DNA of 45,354 nt from an uncultured Dorea sp. (GTDB lineage Bacteria > Bacillota > Clostridia > Lachnospirales > Lachnospiraceae), in the NCBI GenBank assembly GCA_947388185.1, contig CANDQP010000011.1:1-45354 (forward strand), in the 5' to 3' direction. Shown piece after piece: positions 37,280 through 45,354 of this stretch. Position 1 is the first letter of the stretch, and each line of letters begins with the position of its first letter. The notes below the pieces were generated by a model. It was not told where the DNA came from. It saw nothing but the letters and a program-made list of their open reading frames with translations, and searched no databases. Both the position numbers and the translations under genes were made by a program.

Positions 37280-38611
37280 ATGGCGAAAATAGCATTAGAG
37301 AACTGGAATGAGACGATCAGAGATCCGAAGATCGAGTGTATGAGCAGAGACGAGATGAGCGCTCTTCAGGGGGAGCGTCTCGTGAAGCAGGTGAAGAATG
37401 TATACGAGCATGTGGAATTCTACCGTAAGAAAATGGATGGGCTGGGAGTAGAGCCGGGCGATATTAAAGGAATCGAAGATATCACCAAGCTTCCGTTCAC
37501 GACCAAGGAAGATCTGAGGGATAATTATCCCTTCGGACTTCTCGCGGTTCCAAAGGAGAAGATCGCCAGGGTACAGGGAACATCCGGGACGACCGGCAAG
37601 CTTACCCTTGCTTCATACACGCAGAATGACGTGGACGTGTGGGGAGAATGCGTGGCAAGGGGTCTTACTATGGCGGGACTGAATTCGTCAGACCGCATTC
37701 ATGTATGCTATGGTTACGGGCTGTTCACCGGAGGAATGGGGCTTGACCTTGGGGCACAGGCTCTTGGGGCGATGGCGATCCCCATGTCTTCCGGCAATAC
37801 CAAGCGTCAGTTGATGTGTATGGAGGATTTCGGTGCAACTGCATTCGCATGTACGCCGTCTTATGCGCTTTATCTTGCAGAAGCGGCGCAGGAAGCCGGA
37901 GTCGTAGACCGTCTTCAGATCAGGGCAAGCATCAACGGTGCAGAGCCGTGGACGGATGAGATGCGCAAGAAGATCGAGGATATCTTACATATCAACAGCT
38001 TCGATATCTATGGTCTGTGTGAGATTACGGGACCGGGCGTTGCCATGGATTGTATCCATCACAAGGGGCTCCACGTATATGAGGATTATTTCTATCCGGA
38101 GATCCTGAACCCGGCAGACCAGTCTGCATGCGGGGACGGCGAGACGGGAGAGCTTGTATTCACGACCCTGGCCAAAGAAGGTATGCCGCTTCTCCGTTAC
38201 AGAACGAAGGATCTTACCAGTATGGAGCATAGTATCTGTGAATGTGGGAGAACACTTCCAAGGATCCAGAAGTTCACCGGACGTACGGACGATATGAAGG
38301 TCATCCGCGGCGTCAATGTATTCCCGACACAGGTAGAGACCGCGCTTCTGTCCATGGGCGGCGGCGTAGCACCTCACTATATGCTGATCGTTGACAGGGA
38401 GAACAACCTGGATGTCCTGACTGTAATGGTAGAAGTAGACGAGAAATATTTCTCAGATGAGATCCGTAAGCTGGACAGTCTGAAGAATAAGGTCGGAGCG
38501 GTTCTGAAGCAGGCGCTGGGCGTATCTGTAAGAGTGAAGCTTGTCGAGCCCAAGACGATCCAGAGAAGCGAAGGCAAAGCAAAACGTGTCATTGATAACA
38601 GAGAGCTGTAA
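37280..38611 (+). CDS. paaK: phenylacetate-CoA ligase family protein
   Basis: VQGTSGTTGKLTLASYTQNDVD, YGLCEITGPGVAMDC, RGVNVFPTQVE; ATG 37280 with aaaaggag favoured over TTG 37259. Confidence 0.93.
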   Translation: MAKIALENWNETIRDPKIECMSRDEMSALQGERLVKQVKNVYEHVEFYRKKMDGLGVEPGDIKGIEDITKLPFTTKEDLRDNYPFGLLAVPKEKIARVQGTSGTTGKLTLASYTQNDVDVWGECVARGLTMAGLNSSDRIHVCYGYGLFTGGMGLDLGAQALGAMAIPMSSGNTKRQLMCMEDFGATAFACTPSYALYLAEAAQEAGVVDRLQIRASINGAEPWTDEMRKKIEDILHINSFDIYGLCEITGPGVAMDCIHHKGLHVYEDYFYPEILNPADQSACGDGETGELVFTTLAKEGMPLLRYRTKDLTSMEHSICECGRTLPRIQKFTGRTDDMKVIRGVNVFPTQVETALLSMGGGVAPHYMLIVDRENNLDVLTVMVEVDEKYFSDEIRKLDSLKNKVGAVLKQALGVSVRVKLVEPKTIQRSEGKAKRVIDNREL

Positions 38612-38626
38612 GAGGAGGTAGATACC

Positions 38627-39070
38627 ATGGGTGTAAGCAATACAATTCAGCAATTGTCAGTTTTTTTGGAGAACAGAGAAGGACGTCTTGATGATGTATT
38701 AAAGGTTCTGGCAGAAAAGGATGTGAATATCGTGGCTCTGAGCCTTGCGGACACTTCCGACTATGGAATGCTGCGTATGATCGTTTCCGATCCTGCTAAG
38801 GGGCGTCAGGCGCTTAAGGAGGCAGGAATTACGGCGATGCTCACCGACGTGGTAGCGCTTCGGGTGCCGCATGCGACAGGATCGTTGAGCAAGGCCATGC
38901 ATCAGATCGTAGAAGGCAAGGTCAACGTAGAATATATGTATGCATTTGCCAATGGAAATGACGCTGCGGCAGTATTGAAGAGCGATGCTCCTGAGAGGGT
39001 GGTCGACATCCTGAAGGGCAGCGGCTTCGATGTATACAGCGCCGGCGAGGCATATCGCGCCAATCAGTAA
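38627..39070 (+). CDS. ACT domain-containing protein
   Basis: ORF 147 aa; QLSVFLENREGRLDDVLKVLAEKDVNIVALSLADTSDYGMLRMIV, second ACT-like half VEYMYAF. Confidence 0.9.
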   Translation: MGVSNTIQQLSVFLENREGRLDDVLKVLAEKDVNIVALSLADTSDYGMLRMIVSDPAKGRQALKEAGITAMLTDVVALRVPHATGSLSKAMHQIVEGKVNVEYMYAFANGNDAAAVLKSDAPERVVDILKGSGFDVYSAGEAYRANQ

Positions 39071-39086
39071 ATCTGAACAGATCTAA

Positions 39087-39114
39087 GGGGTACGGGAAAC
39101 TTCCTGTACCCTAT
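39087..39114 (+). terminator. stem-loop after the ACT-domain gene
   Basis: GGGGTACGGG-aaactt-CCTGTACCC. Confidence 0.6.
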
Positions 39115-39142
39115 TGCTTTTCATTTATGCAGCGTGTATAAT
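39114..39142 (+). promoter_or_regulatory. sigma-A-type promoter for ferritin
   Basis: TTGCTT (39114-39119), 17-bp spacer, TATAAT (39137-39142). Confidence 0.65.
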
Positions 39143-39177
39143 AGACGAGTATTATTTAACAAAGGAGGATATATAGC

Positions 39178-39690
39178 ATGCTAGATAAAAAAGTAGTAGA
39201 ATTACTGAATCAGCAGGTGAATAAAGAGTTCTATTCTGCATATCTGTATCTGGATTTTTCTAATTATTATTATGACCACGGATTAGATGGATTTGGCAAC
39301 TGGTATAAGATCCAGGCGCAGGAGGAGAGAGACCACGCCATGCTGTTCATCCAGTATTTGCAGAATAACGGAGAGAAGGTAGAGTTAGAGGCGATCGACA
39401 AGCCGGGAGTTTCTTTAGAGAGCGCGAAGGCTGTGCTTGCGGAAGGACTGAAGCACGAGCAGTATGTGACGAGCCTGATCCACACCATCTATGATGCGGC
39501 ATATTCTGTGAAGGATTTCCGTACCATGCAGTTCTTAGATTGGTTTGTGAAGGAACAGGGAGAGGAAGAGACGAATGCGGATAATCTGGTGAAGAAGTTC
39601 GAGCTGTTCGGCGACGATCCTAAGAGCCTCTATATGCTGGATAATGAGCTTGGGGCGCGTGTGTACTCCGCACCGTCGCTGGTACTTTAA
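39178..39690 (+). CDS. ftnA: non-heme ferritin
   Basis: ORF 170 aa; LLNQQVNKEFYSAYLYLDFSNYYYDHGLDGFGNWYKIQAQEERDHAMLFIQYL. Confidence 0.96.
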   Translation: MLDKKVVELLNQQVNKEFYSAYLYLDFSNYYYDHGLDGFGNWYKIQAQEERDHAMLFIQYLQNNGEKVELEAIDKPGVSLESAKAVLAEGLKHEQYVTSLIHTIYDAAYSVKDFRTMQFLDWFVKEQGEEETNADNLVKKFELFGDDPKSLYMLDNELGARVYSAPSLVL

Positions 39691-39692
39691 TC

Positions 39693-39878
39693 ATGAACCG
39701 CAGGAAAGTGATCTGTTCATGCCGGAATGTGACGAAAGGCGATATCGCGGATGCGGTGAAAGACGGCGCCGATTCCTTCAAGCAGGTGAAGAAGCTGACA
39801 AAGGTCGGAAAAGGCTGCGGCAAGTGTAAGAAGAAGGCTAAGAAGCTGACGAAGAAATTATTAAAAGAAAGGGCATGA
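39693..39878 (+). CDS. small (2Fe-2S)-binding BFD-like protein
   Basis: 61 aa; ICSCRNVTKGDIADAVKDGADSFKQVKKLTKVGKGCGKCKKK (CxC...CxxC). Confidence 0.82.
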   Translation: MNRRKVICSCRNVTKGDIADAVKDGADSFKQVKKLTKVGKGCGKCKKKAKKLTKKLLKERA

Positions 39879-40627
39879 TGGCTGTGGACAAGAGGAAACA
39901 GACGCTTGAGAAGCTGCGAAGTTCGGAGGCGGTTTATGTTCTGATGTCCGGCGGAACGAAGCTGCCCTATGTAGAATGTGACTCTGATACATATGACGAT
40001 CAGATTCTGGTATTCTGCAGAGAAGCGGACGCAAGGAACAGGATGGCGGCGCTTATAGCTGAGAAGAATCCTGTACAGACCGTTAAGGTTGAGAAGAAGA
40101 GCTTTCTGATATTTTACACAAGCCTGTATCCTATGGGGGTGAACTGTATCGTAGTGGACGACGGAACTTCGGAGAGGATTGCGGTGCAGTTGAATGAACT
40201 GATCTCAAGGAACAGCCCGGATCAGCTTCCCAAGGGTCAGGTATGGGTGGAGAACCCGGCTTTGAACCTTACCGCGATCTATTTCATGCAGGAACTTCAC
40301 AAGAACCGCGGACAAGGTATGACAGAAGAGATGAAGGAATTGTACGAAGAGATGATGGCTCATCTCGGACGCGGGCGGTTTATCTTCGCGGTCAGGAAAG
40401 ACAAGGGGATTCCGGCGCTTAAGGGGAAGGACGGAGAGCTGTACCAGCCGCTTTTTACGGATATCCAGGAATTCGGGAAATTCAACAGACAGAACCAGTT
40501 CCGTGCGATGGTAGTTGAAGCAGATAAGATCCTGAACCTGATACCGGCAGGAAGCGCCGGCATTGTGCTTAACCCCATGGGAGTCAACGTCCAGTTTAAG
40601 ATGGCGAAGACATCACAGAATCAATAG
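39875..40627 (+). CDS. conserved hypothetical protein
   Basis: ORF 250 aa overlapping the previous stop by 4 nt; DKRKQTLEKLRSSEAVYVLMSGGTKLPYVECDSDTYDDQILVF. Confidence 0.8.
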   Translation: MMAVDKRKQTLEKLRSSEAVYVLMSGGTKLPYVECDSDTYDDQILVFCREADARNRMAALIAEKNPVQTVKVEKKSFLIFYTSLYPMGVNCIVVDDGTSERIAVQLNELISRNSPDQLPKGQVWVENPALNLTAIYFMQELHKNRGQGMTEEMKELYEEMMAHLGRGRFIFAVRKDKGIPALKGKDGELYQPLFTDIQEFGKFNRQNQFRAMVVEADKILNLIPAGSAGIVLNPMGVNVQFKMAKTSQNQ

Positions 40628-40650
40628 AATGAATAGAACTCCGGAAAGTG

Positions 40651-40684
40651 AAAAAGACCAGATAACTGAGTTACCTGGTCTTTT
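40651..40684. terminator. bidirectional terminator between convergent genes
   Basis: AAAAAGACCAGATAA-ctgag-TTACCTGGTCTTTT. Confidence 0.8.
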
Positions 40685-40786
40685 CCATAACCTCAATTAC
40701 ATGTAGTGCTTTTAGATATCTAAATCATGTAGCTATTTAATATATAAAAGGTACATTTAATTTACGATTAAAAGAATTGCATTAAA

Positions 40787-40984
40787 TTAAATCTTTGTTA
40801 CATTCACGGCTTGAGGTCCCTTGGATCCCTCAGTTACATCGTACTCAACATCCTGACCCTCATCCAAAGACTTGAAGCCTTCCATGTTCAACCCGGAGTA
40901 GTGTACGAATACATCATTGCCGGTTTCATCAGAAATGAAACCATAACCCTTTTGGTTGTTGAACCATTTCACTGTACCTTTCAT
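40787..40984 (-). CDS. cold shock protein (CspA/CspB family)
   Basis: 65 aa; [32 protein letters not shown]. Confidence 0.97.
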   Translation of the reverse strand: MKGTVKWFNNQKGYGFISDETGNDVFVHYSGLNMEGFKSLDEGQDVEYDVTEGSKGPQAVNVTKI

Positions 40985-41026
40985 GACAATACCTCCATAA
41001 TAAAATTAATTAGAAACACTGCATCC

Positions 41027-41056
41027 ATAAAACAAATCTATAGATAACTGTTTTAT
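41027..41056 (-). promoter_or_regulatory. inverted repeat at the predicted 5' end of the csp mRNA
   Basis: ATAAAACA ... TGTTTTAT with internal perfect palindrome ATCTATAGAT; minus-strand TTGACG (41080-41085), 17-bp spacer, TAGTCT (41057-41062). Confidence 0.5.
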
Positions 41057-41150
41057 AGACTAGCATATAATTATAAAAGCGTCAATAGATTTAGCAATCT
41101 TTTTACTATTTTTTTGGGAAAAAACGGTTTTTTAAGGGATATCATTTCAC

Positions 41151-41179
41151 TTGACGAAACAGATGTAAGAGTGTAAAGT
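41151..41179 (+). promoter_or_regulatory. candidate promoter of ptsI
   Basis: TTGACG (41151-41156), 17-bp spacer, TAAAGT (41174-41179). Confidence 0.45.
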
Positions 41180-41230
41180 ATACATAGACAGATGAAGATA
41201 AAATCATTGGGATAACAGAGGAATAAGAGT

Positions 41231-42856
41231 ATGATTACATTGACGGGGAAAAAAGTATCCGAAGGGATTGCCATCGGCAAATTATCCTTTTATAAGAGAG
41301 ATTCAAAAGAGATCCGCCGTATCTATGTAAAGGATGTTGAGAAAGAGGTACAGCGTTTTCAGAAGGCAAGGCAGAAGGCGCTGCAGGAGTTAAGGGAACT
41401 CTGTGAGAATGCCGCGAAGGAAGTCGGCGAGGCCAATGCCGCGATTTTTGAGATGCAGCAGATGGTGCTTGATGACCGGGATCTGGTGGATAAGATCACG
41501 AATATCATCGTAGAACAGAAACTGAATGCAGAGTATGCCATCCAGAATGCCGCAGAGCATTTTATCTCAACGGCAGTGACGGCAGATAAGAATTATGTAC
41601 AGGGGCATGACGCGGATGTCAAGGATGTGACGAACCGTCTTATGCGGACCCTGGCCAGAGGATGGAAGGATAAGATGCTGATGGACGAGCCGTTCGTGCT
41701 GGCTGCCGGAGAGTTATATCCAAGCGAAGCCGTGCAGCTCGATAAGACGAAGGTTCTTGGATTCGTCACCAGATATGGAACGATTAATTCCCACACGGCG
41801 GTGCTAGCCCGGACGAAGGGGATCCCCTCGGTGATCGGGCTTGGAGAGGCGCTCAAGAAGGATTATGAAGGGAAGACGATCATCATAGACGGTTTCGAGG
41901 GTAAGATCTATATCGAGCCGGACTACACGACGATTACCAAGATGCGGCAGAAGCAGGATGCCAATCACACGCAGGTGCAGAACTTAGAGAGGCTTAAGGG
42001 GAAGGAGAATATCACCCAGAGCGGACAGAAAATTGACGTCTGTGCGAATATCGGCAACAGAGAGGACATTGAGAATGTACTGAGGTGTGATGCCGGAGGA
42101 ATTGGATTATTCAGGAGTGAATTCTTGTATATGGAGAGCGGCACCAAGCCGCCTACCGAGGAGTATCAGTTTCAGGTATATAAGCTGGCGGCAGAGTCCA
42201 TGGGGATCAAGAAGGTGGTGATCCGGACGGCTGATCTTGGCGGGGAGAAGACAGCAGAGTGTCTGGATCTTGGCACGGACCCCAATCCAGCCATCGGATA
42301 CCGGGGAATCAGGGTGTCGCTTGATAAGGACGAGGTGTTCAAGACCCAGCTTCGAGCCATACTCCGTGCATCGGCTTTCGGGAACCTGTCTATCATGTTT
42401 CCGATGATCACTTCTATAGAAGAAGTGAGAACGGCGAAACTGATGCTTGAGAAAGCGAAGAAGGAGTTGAAGAACGAGAAGACGGCTTTTGACGAGGACA
42501 TTCCGGTAGGGGTTATGATCGAGACTCCGGCGGCGGTTATGATCAGCGGCGAACTGGCGAGAGAAGTGGATTTCTTCAGTATCGGGACGAATGACCTTCT
42601 CCAGCTTACGTTGGGAATGGACCGGCAGAACAGCAGGCTTGACCGGTATTATAATCCACATCACTCGGCGATCCTCAAGATGATCCGGATCATTACCAAC
42701 AATGTACATCTTGAAGAGAAGCATATCAGTATATGCGGAGATCTTGCAGCAGACCTGGATCTTACGGAATATCTGATCCAGATAGGGATTGACGAGCTGT
42801 CGGTTGCGCCGAACCAGGTGCTCGCCCTCAGGAAGAAGATCAGAGAGATACAGTAA
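41231..42856 (+). CDS. ptsI: phosphoenolpyruvate-protein phosphotransferase (PTS Enzyme I)
   Basis: ORF 541 aa; active-site [56 protein letters not shown]. Confidence 0.97.
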   Translation: MITLTGKKVSEGIAIGKLSFYKRDSKEIRRIYVKDVEKEVQRFQKARQKALQELRELCENAAKEVGEANAAIFEMQQMVLDDRDLVDKITNIIVEQKLNAEYAIQNAAEHFISTAVTADKNYVQGHDADVKDVTNRLMRTLARGWKDKMLMDEPFVLAAGELYPSEAVQLDKTKVLGFVTRYGTINSHTAVLARTKGIPSVIGLGEALKKDYEGKTIIIDGFEGKIYIEPDYTTITKMRQKQDANHTQVQNLERLKGKENITQSGQKIDVCANIGNREDIENVLRCDAGGIGLFRSEFLYMESGTKPPTEEYQFQVYKLAAESMGIKKVVIRTADLGGEKTAECLDLGTDPNPAIGYRGIRVSLDKDEVFKTQLRAILRASAFGNLSIMFPMITSIEEVRTAKLMLEKAKKELKNEKTAFDEDIPVGVMIETPAAVMISGELAREVDFFSIGTNDLLQLTLGMDRQNSRLDRYYNPHHSAILKMIRIITNNVHLEEKHISICGDLAADLDLTEYLIQIGIDELSVAPNQVLALRKKIREIQ

Positions 42857-42872
42857 CGAGGAGATTGAATAT

Positions 42873-43343
42873 ATGGAATTTACCCATTTTGATCAGGATG
42901 GCAATGCGGTCATGGTAGACGTCTCCGGTAAGGAGATTACGGAACGGTCGGCTCTCGCCCAGGGAAAGATACGGGTGAGCCGGGAAGTGTTCGAGGCTGT
43001 GGCTGGGCAGAAGGTGAAGAAGGGAGATGTTCTGACCGTTGCCCAGGTAGCGGGGATCATGGGGACGAAGAAGACGGCAGAGCTGATTCCCATGTGCCAT
43101 TATCTGAATCTTACGAATTCTAAGGTCATGTTTCGGATGGATCCGGAAGAACTTGTGATCGAAGTCCTCTGTCAGGTTAAGACAGAGGGGAAGACGGGAG
43201 TTGAGATGGAAGCTCTGACAGGCGTGTCGGTTGCACTTCTTACCATATATGACATGTGCAAAGCGATCGACAAGCGGATGGTGATGGAGGATATCCATCT
43301 GTGTGAGAAGACAGGCGGCAAGAGCGGAGAGTTCAGATTTTAG
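42873..43343 (+). CDS. moaC: cyclic pyranopterin monophosphate synthase
   Basis: [83 protein letters not shown]; start at 42873 with aacgaggag. Confidence 0.96.
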   Translation: MEFTHFDQDGNAVMVDVSGKEITERSALAQGKIRVSREVFEAVAGQKVKKGDVLTVAQVAGIMGTKKTAELIPMCHYLNLTNSKVMFRMDPEELVIEVLCQVKTEGKTGVEMEALTGVSVALLTIYDMCKAIDKRMVMEDIHLCEKTGGKSGEFRF

Positions 43344-43356
43344 AAGATATAGACAG

Positions 43357-43403
43357 AAAGAGGCTGTGTTGTATGATCAGGCGTCATACAGCACAGCCTC
43401 TTT
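43357..43403. terminator. bidirectional terminator between convergent moaC and glgD
   Basis: AAAGAGGCTGTG..GTATGA-tcaggcg-TCATAC..CACAGCCTCTTT. Confidence 0.85.
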
Positions 43404-43464
43404 GTAAGTATCTGTATCTGGCTGACACGGCAGCGTTGTCGTTCAACGGCCGCCGCGTATCATA

Positions 43465-44580
43465 TTATAAAGTATCTTCACGTCTGATGTATCCCGGATT
43501 CTCAGGATCCGCGATGATCTCTTTCGCATGGATGATCTTGGCGTGCTTGTCAACGACCTGATAGTCAATGGTGATATCCTCGCCGATCATTGCACCGGGC
43601 AGAACAACACTGTTCTTAACTACGGCGCCCTTCTTGATCACGCATCCGCGTCCGATTACGGAATTCTCTATGGTTCCTTCGATCAGGCATCCGTTGGATA
43701 CGACGGAGCCTTTCACGTCTGCCGTCTCGAAATACTGTGTCGGGCAGGAGTCGTTGGTCCTGGTATATACAGGCCATTCGTCGTCAAAGAGATTGGTTGC
43801 TCTCTTGAAGTCGATCAGCTCGATGTTGGCATTATAGAAGCTCTTAAGGTCTGTGATAGAAGCAAAATACCCCCTGTGGGAAATGCCGCGCACATCCAGC
43901 TCCTCGCATGCGTTGTTGACGATATCTGCCAATGTATACATGGAAGATAAGGACTTGGCCTTCTTGATCAGGTCGATGAACAGATCCTTCTTCATAATAT
44001 ATGTATCCATGAAGATATTCCTGTTCTTGGCGTTGCCGCGGTTCTGCTCTAAGGACAGGACACCCTTCTGGCGGTTAAGGTTCAGAGTATTGCAGTTCAG
44101 GAAAGCATCCTTGGCATTGTCAACGCTGTGGTACAGCAATGTAATGTCTGCCTCAGACTCAATATGGTTCGAAAGCAGTGTGCTGAAATCAGCAGAATAC
44201 ACCATGTAGCTTGGAGCGATAACAACGTAAGGCTGGTGTGATCTCTCGATGCATTCCAGATTCGCTGAGAATGCAGCAATATCCGTGTTGTAAAGGTCGT
44301 TGTCGCCTTTGGATTCGGAGAACAGGATATGCAGTCTTCCGCGCTTGGAGTTGATGTTGTAGTGGCGTCCAGTTCCAAGGTGCTCAACGAGGGAGCGGGG
44401 CTTTCTTCTGACATATACCTGGATGCGGTCAATTCCGCTGTTGCTCATATTCGAAATCGGAAAATCGATCACACGGTATCTTCCAAGGAATGAAAATGCT
44501 CCGATCGGACGATATTCTTCCATTCCCTTTACCCAGATATGATTTCCGGAAAAATTAACGATTCCTAATGCTTTGCTCAT
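43465..44580 (-). CDS. glgD: glucose-1-phosphate adenylyltransferase subunit GlgD
   Basis: ORF 371 aa; MSKALGIVNFSGNHIWVKGMEEYRPIGAFSFLGRYRVIDFPISNMSNSGIDRIQVYVRRKPRSL. Confidence 0.95.
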   Translation of the reverse strand: MSKALGIVNFSGNHIWVKGMEEYRPIGAFSFLGRYRVIDFPISNMSNSGIDRIQVYVRRKPRSLVEHLGTGRHYNINSKRGRLHILFSESKGDNDLYNTDIAAFSANLECIERSHQPYVVIAPSYMVYSADFSTLLSNHIESEADITLLYHSVDNAKDAFLNCNTLNLNRQKGVLSLEQNRGNAKNRNIFMDTYIMKKDLFIDLIKKAKSLSSMYTLADIVNNACEELDVRGISHRGYFASITDLKSFYNANIELIDFKRATNLFDDEWPVYTRTNDSCPTQYFETADVKGSVVSNGCLIEGTIENSVIGRGCVIKKGAVVKNSVVLPGAMIGEDITIDYQVVDKHAKIIHAKEIIADPENPGYIRREDTL

Positions 44581-44581
44581 A

Positions 44582-45354
44582 TTATTCTACCCCCTTTACG
44601 CGTTTTGCCACGAGCTCGATATGTTCGCTGTCAGCGCTTCCAACGACAGCTTCTTTGCCGATCTTGACTCCGTCAGCCACAAGAGCGCGCTGTACGACTG
44701 CGCCCGCTTCTACTTTGACGCCCGGCATTAATACGCTGTCAATGATCTTAGCGCCTTCACCGACCTCGACGCCGGTAAACAGGACAGAGTTCTTCACTTC
44801 GCCTTCGATGACACAGCCCTGGGTGACAAAAGAACGCTTGATGCTCGCTTCCGGTCCTACATAGTGGGGAAGTGTGGTCACATCTTCGGTATAGATCTTC
44901 CAGGTCGGGTCGTTCAGATCCAGTTCGTTGTTGGAATCAAGAAGGTCCATATTCGCCTCCCACAGAGAGTCGATGGTTCCCACGTCCTTCCAGTAGCCTT
45001 TGAACCTGTATGCGTACAGAGTCTTGTTGTCGGCAAGAAGCTGAGGGATGATATCCTTACCGAAATCATGGTGGGAATCAGGATCCTTCATATCAGCGAC
45101 CAGAAGCTTGCGAAGAGGCTTCCAGTTGAAGATGTAGATACCCATGGACGCAAGATTGCTCTTAGGGTGCTCAGGCTTCTCCTGGAATTCGATAATATGC
45201 CCTTCTTCGTCCGTATGCATGATACCGAAACGGCTCGCCTCCTTGAACGGCACTTCAATAACGGCGATGGTAGCGTCGGCATTGTTCGCCTTATGTTCTG
45301 CCAGCATCTTGGCATAATTCATCTTGTAGATATGGTCGCCGGAAAGAACGAGTA
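44582..45354 (-). CDS. glgC: glucose-1-phosphate adenylyltransferase GlgC (partial, 5' end outside window)
   Basis: Frame stays open to the window edge, giving [20 protein letters not shown]...; [23 protein letters not shown], left-handed beta-helix C-terminus. Confidence 0.95.
   Translation of the reverse strand, partial: LVLSGDHIYKMNYAKMLAEHKANNADATIAVIEVPFKEASRFGIMHTDEEGHIIEFQEKPEHPKSNLASMGIYIFNWKPLRKLLVADMKDPDSHHDFGKDIIPQLLADNKTLYAYRFKGYWKDVGTIDSLWEANMDLLDSNNELDLNDPTWKIYTEDVTTLPHYVGPEASIKRSFVTQGCVIEGEVKNSVLFTGVEVGEGAKIIDSVLMPGVKVEAGAVVQRALVADGVKIGKEAVVGSADSEHIELVAKRVKGVE

Noticed and set aside
1-45354. CRISPR arrays, tRNA or rRNA genes, prophage structural genes, transposases
   Set aside because: I saw no spaced repeats, no tRNA-like or rRNA segments and no transposase, integrase or phage ORFs in the translations. 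Absence by eye is not proof; tRNAscan-SE and CRISPRCasFinder would settle it.

Overview
This 45.4 kb window looks like low-to-mid GC Firmicutes chromosome. Gene content and order suggest a Lachnospiraceae-like Clostridia, but that is an inference without a database search. Most of it is dense housekeeping DNA: holA-lepA-hemW, rho-rpmE-DUF1385-prmC-prfA, an ABC exporter, aspartate-type aminotransferase-hisC, murT-gatD, ispG-polC, iorA-iorB-paaK-ACT, ferritin-Bfd-like, csp, ptsI-moaC and glgD-glgC (glgC runs off the right edge). The accessory-looking part is about 5.15-10.55 kb. It holds an AAA-ATPase/PD-(D/E)XK-type protein on the minus strand, an alpha/beta hydrolase with an upstream palindrome, and a two-gene cassette with its own promoter. 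That cassette overlaps by 11 nt and encodes an OLD/ABC-like AAA ATPase plus a small putative PD-(D/E)XK nuclease. It is followed directly by an orphan 3' end of a group II intron (domains V and VI, no reverse transcriptase). The ATPase + nuclease pair is the best candidate for an undescribed, possibly defence-related, system. Other points worth checking are a palindrome at the predicted iorAB start site, a hairpin at the predicted 5' end of the csp mRNA, a lineage-specific insertion with a tandem repeat in hemW, a Cys-rich N-terminus on an FMN alpha-hydroxy-acid oxidase, a ferritin/Bfd-like/unknown cluster, and a G6/C9 hairpin. All identifications come from reading motifs and translations; no searches were run.
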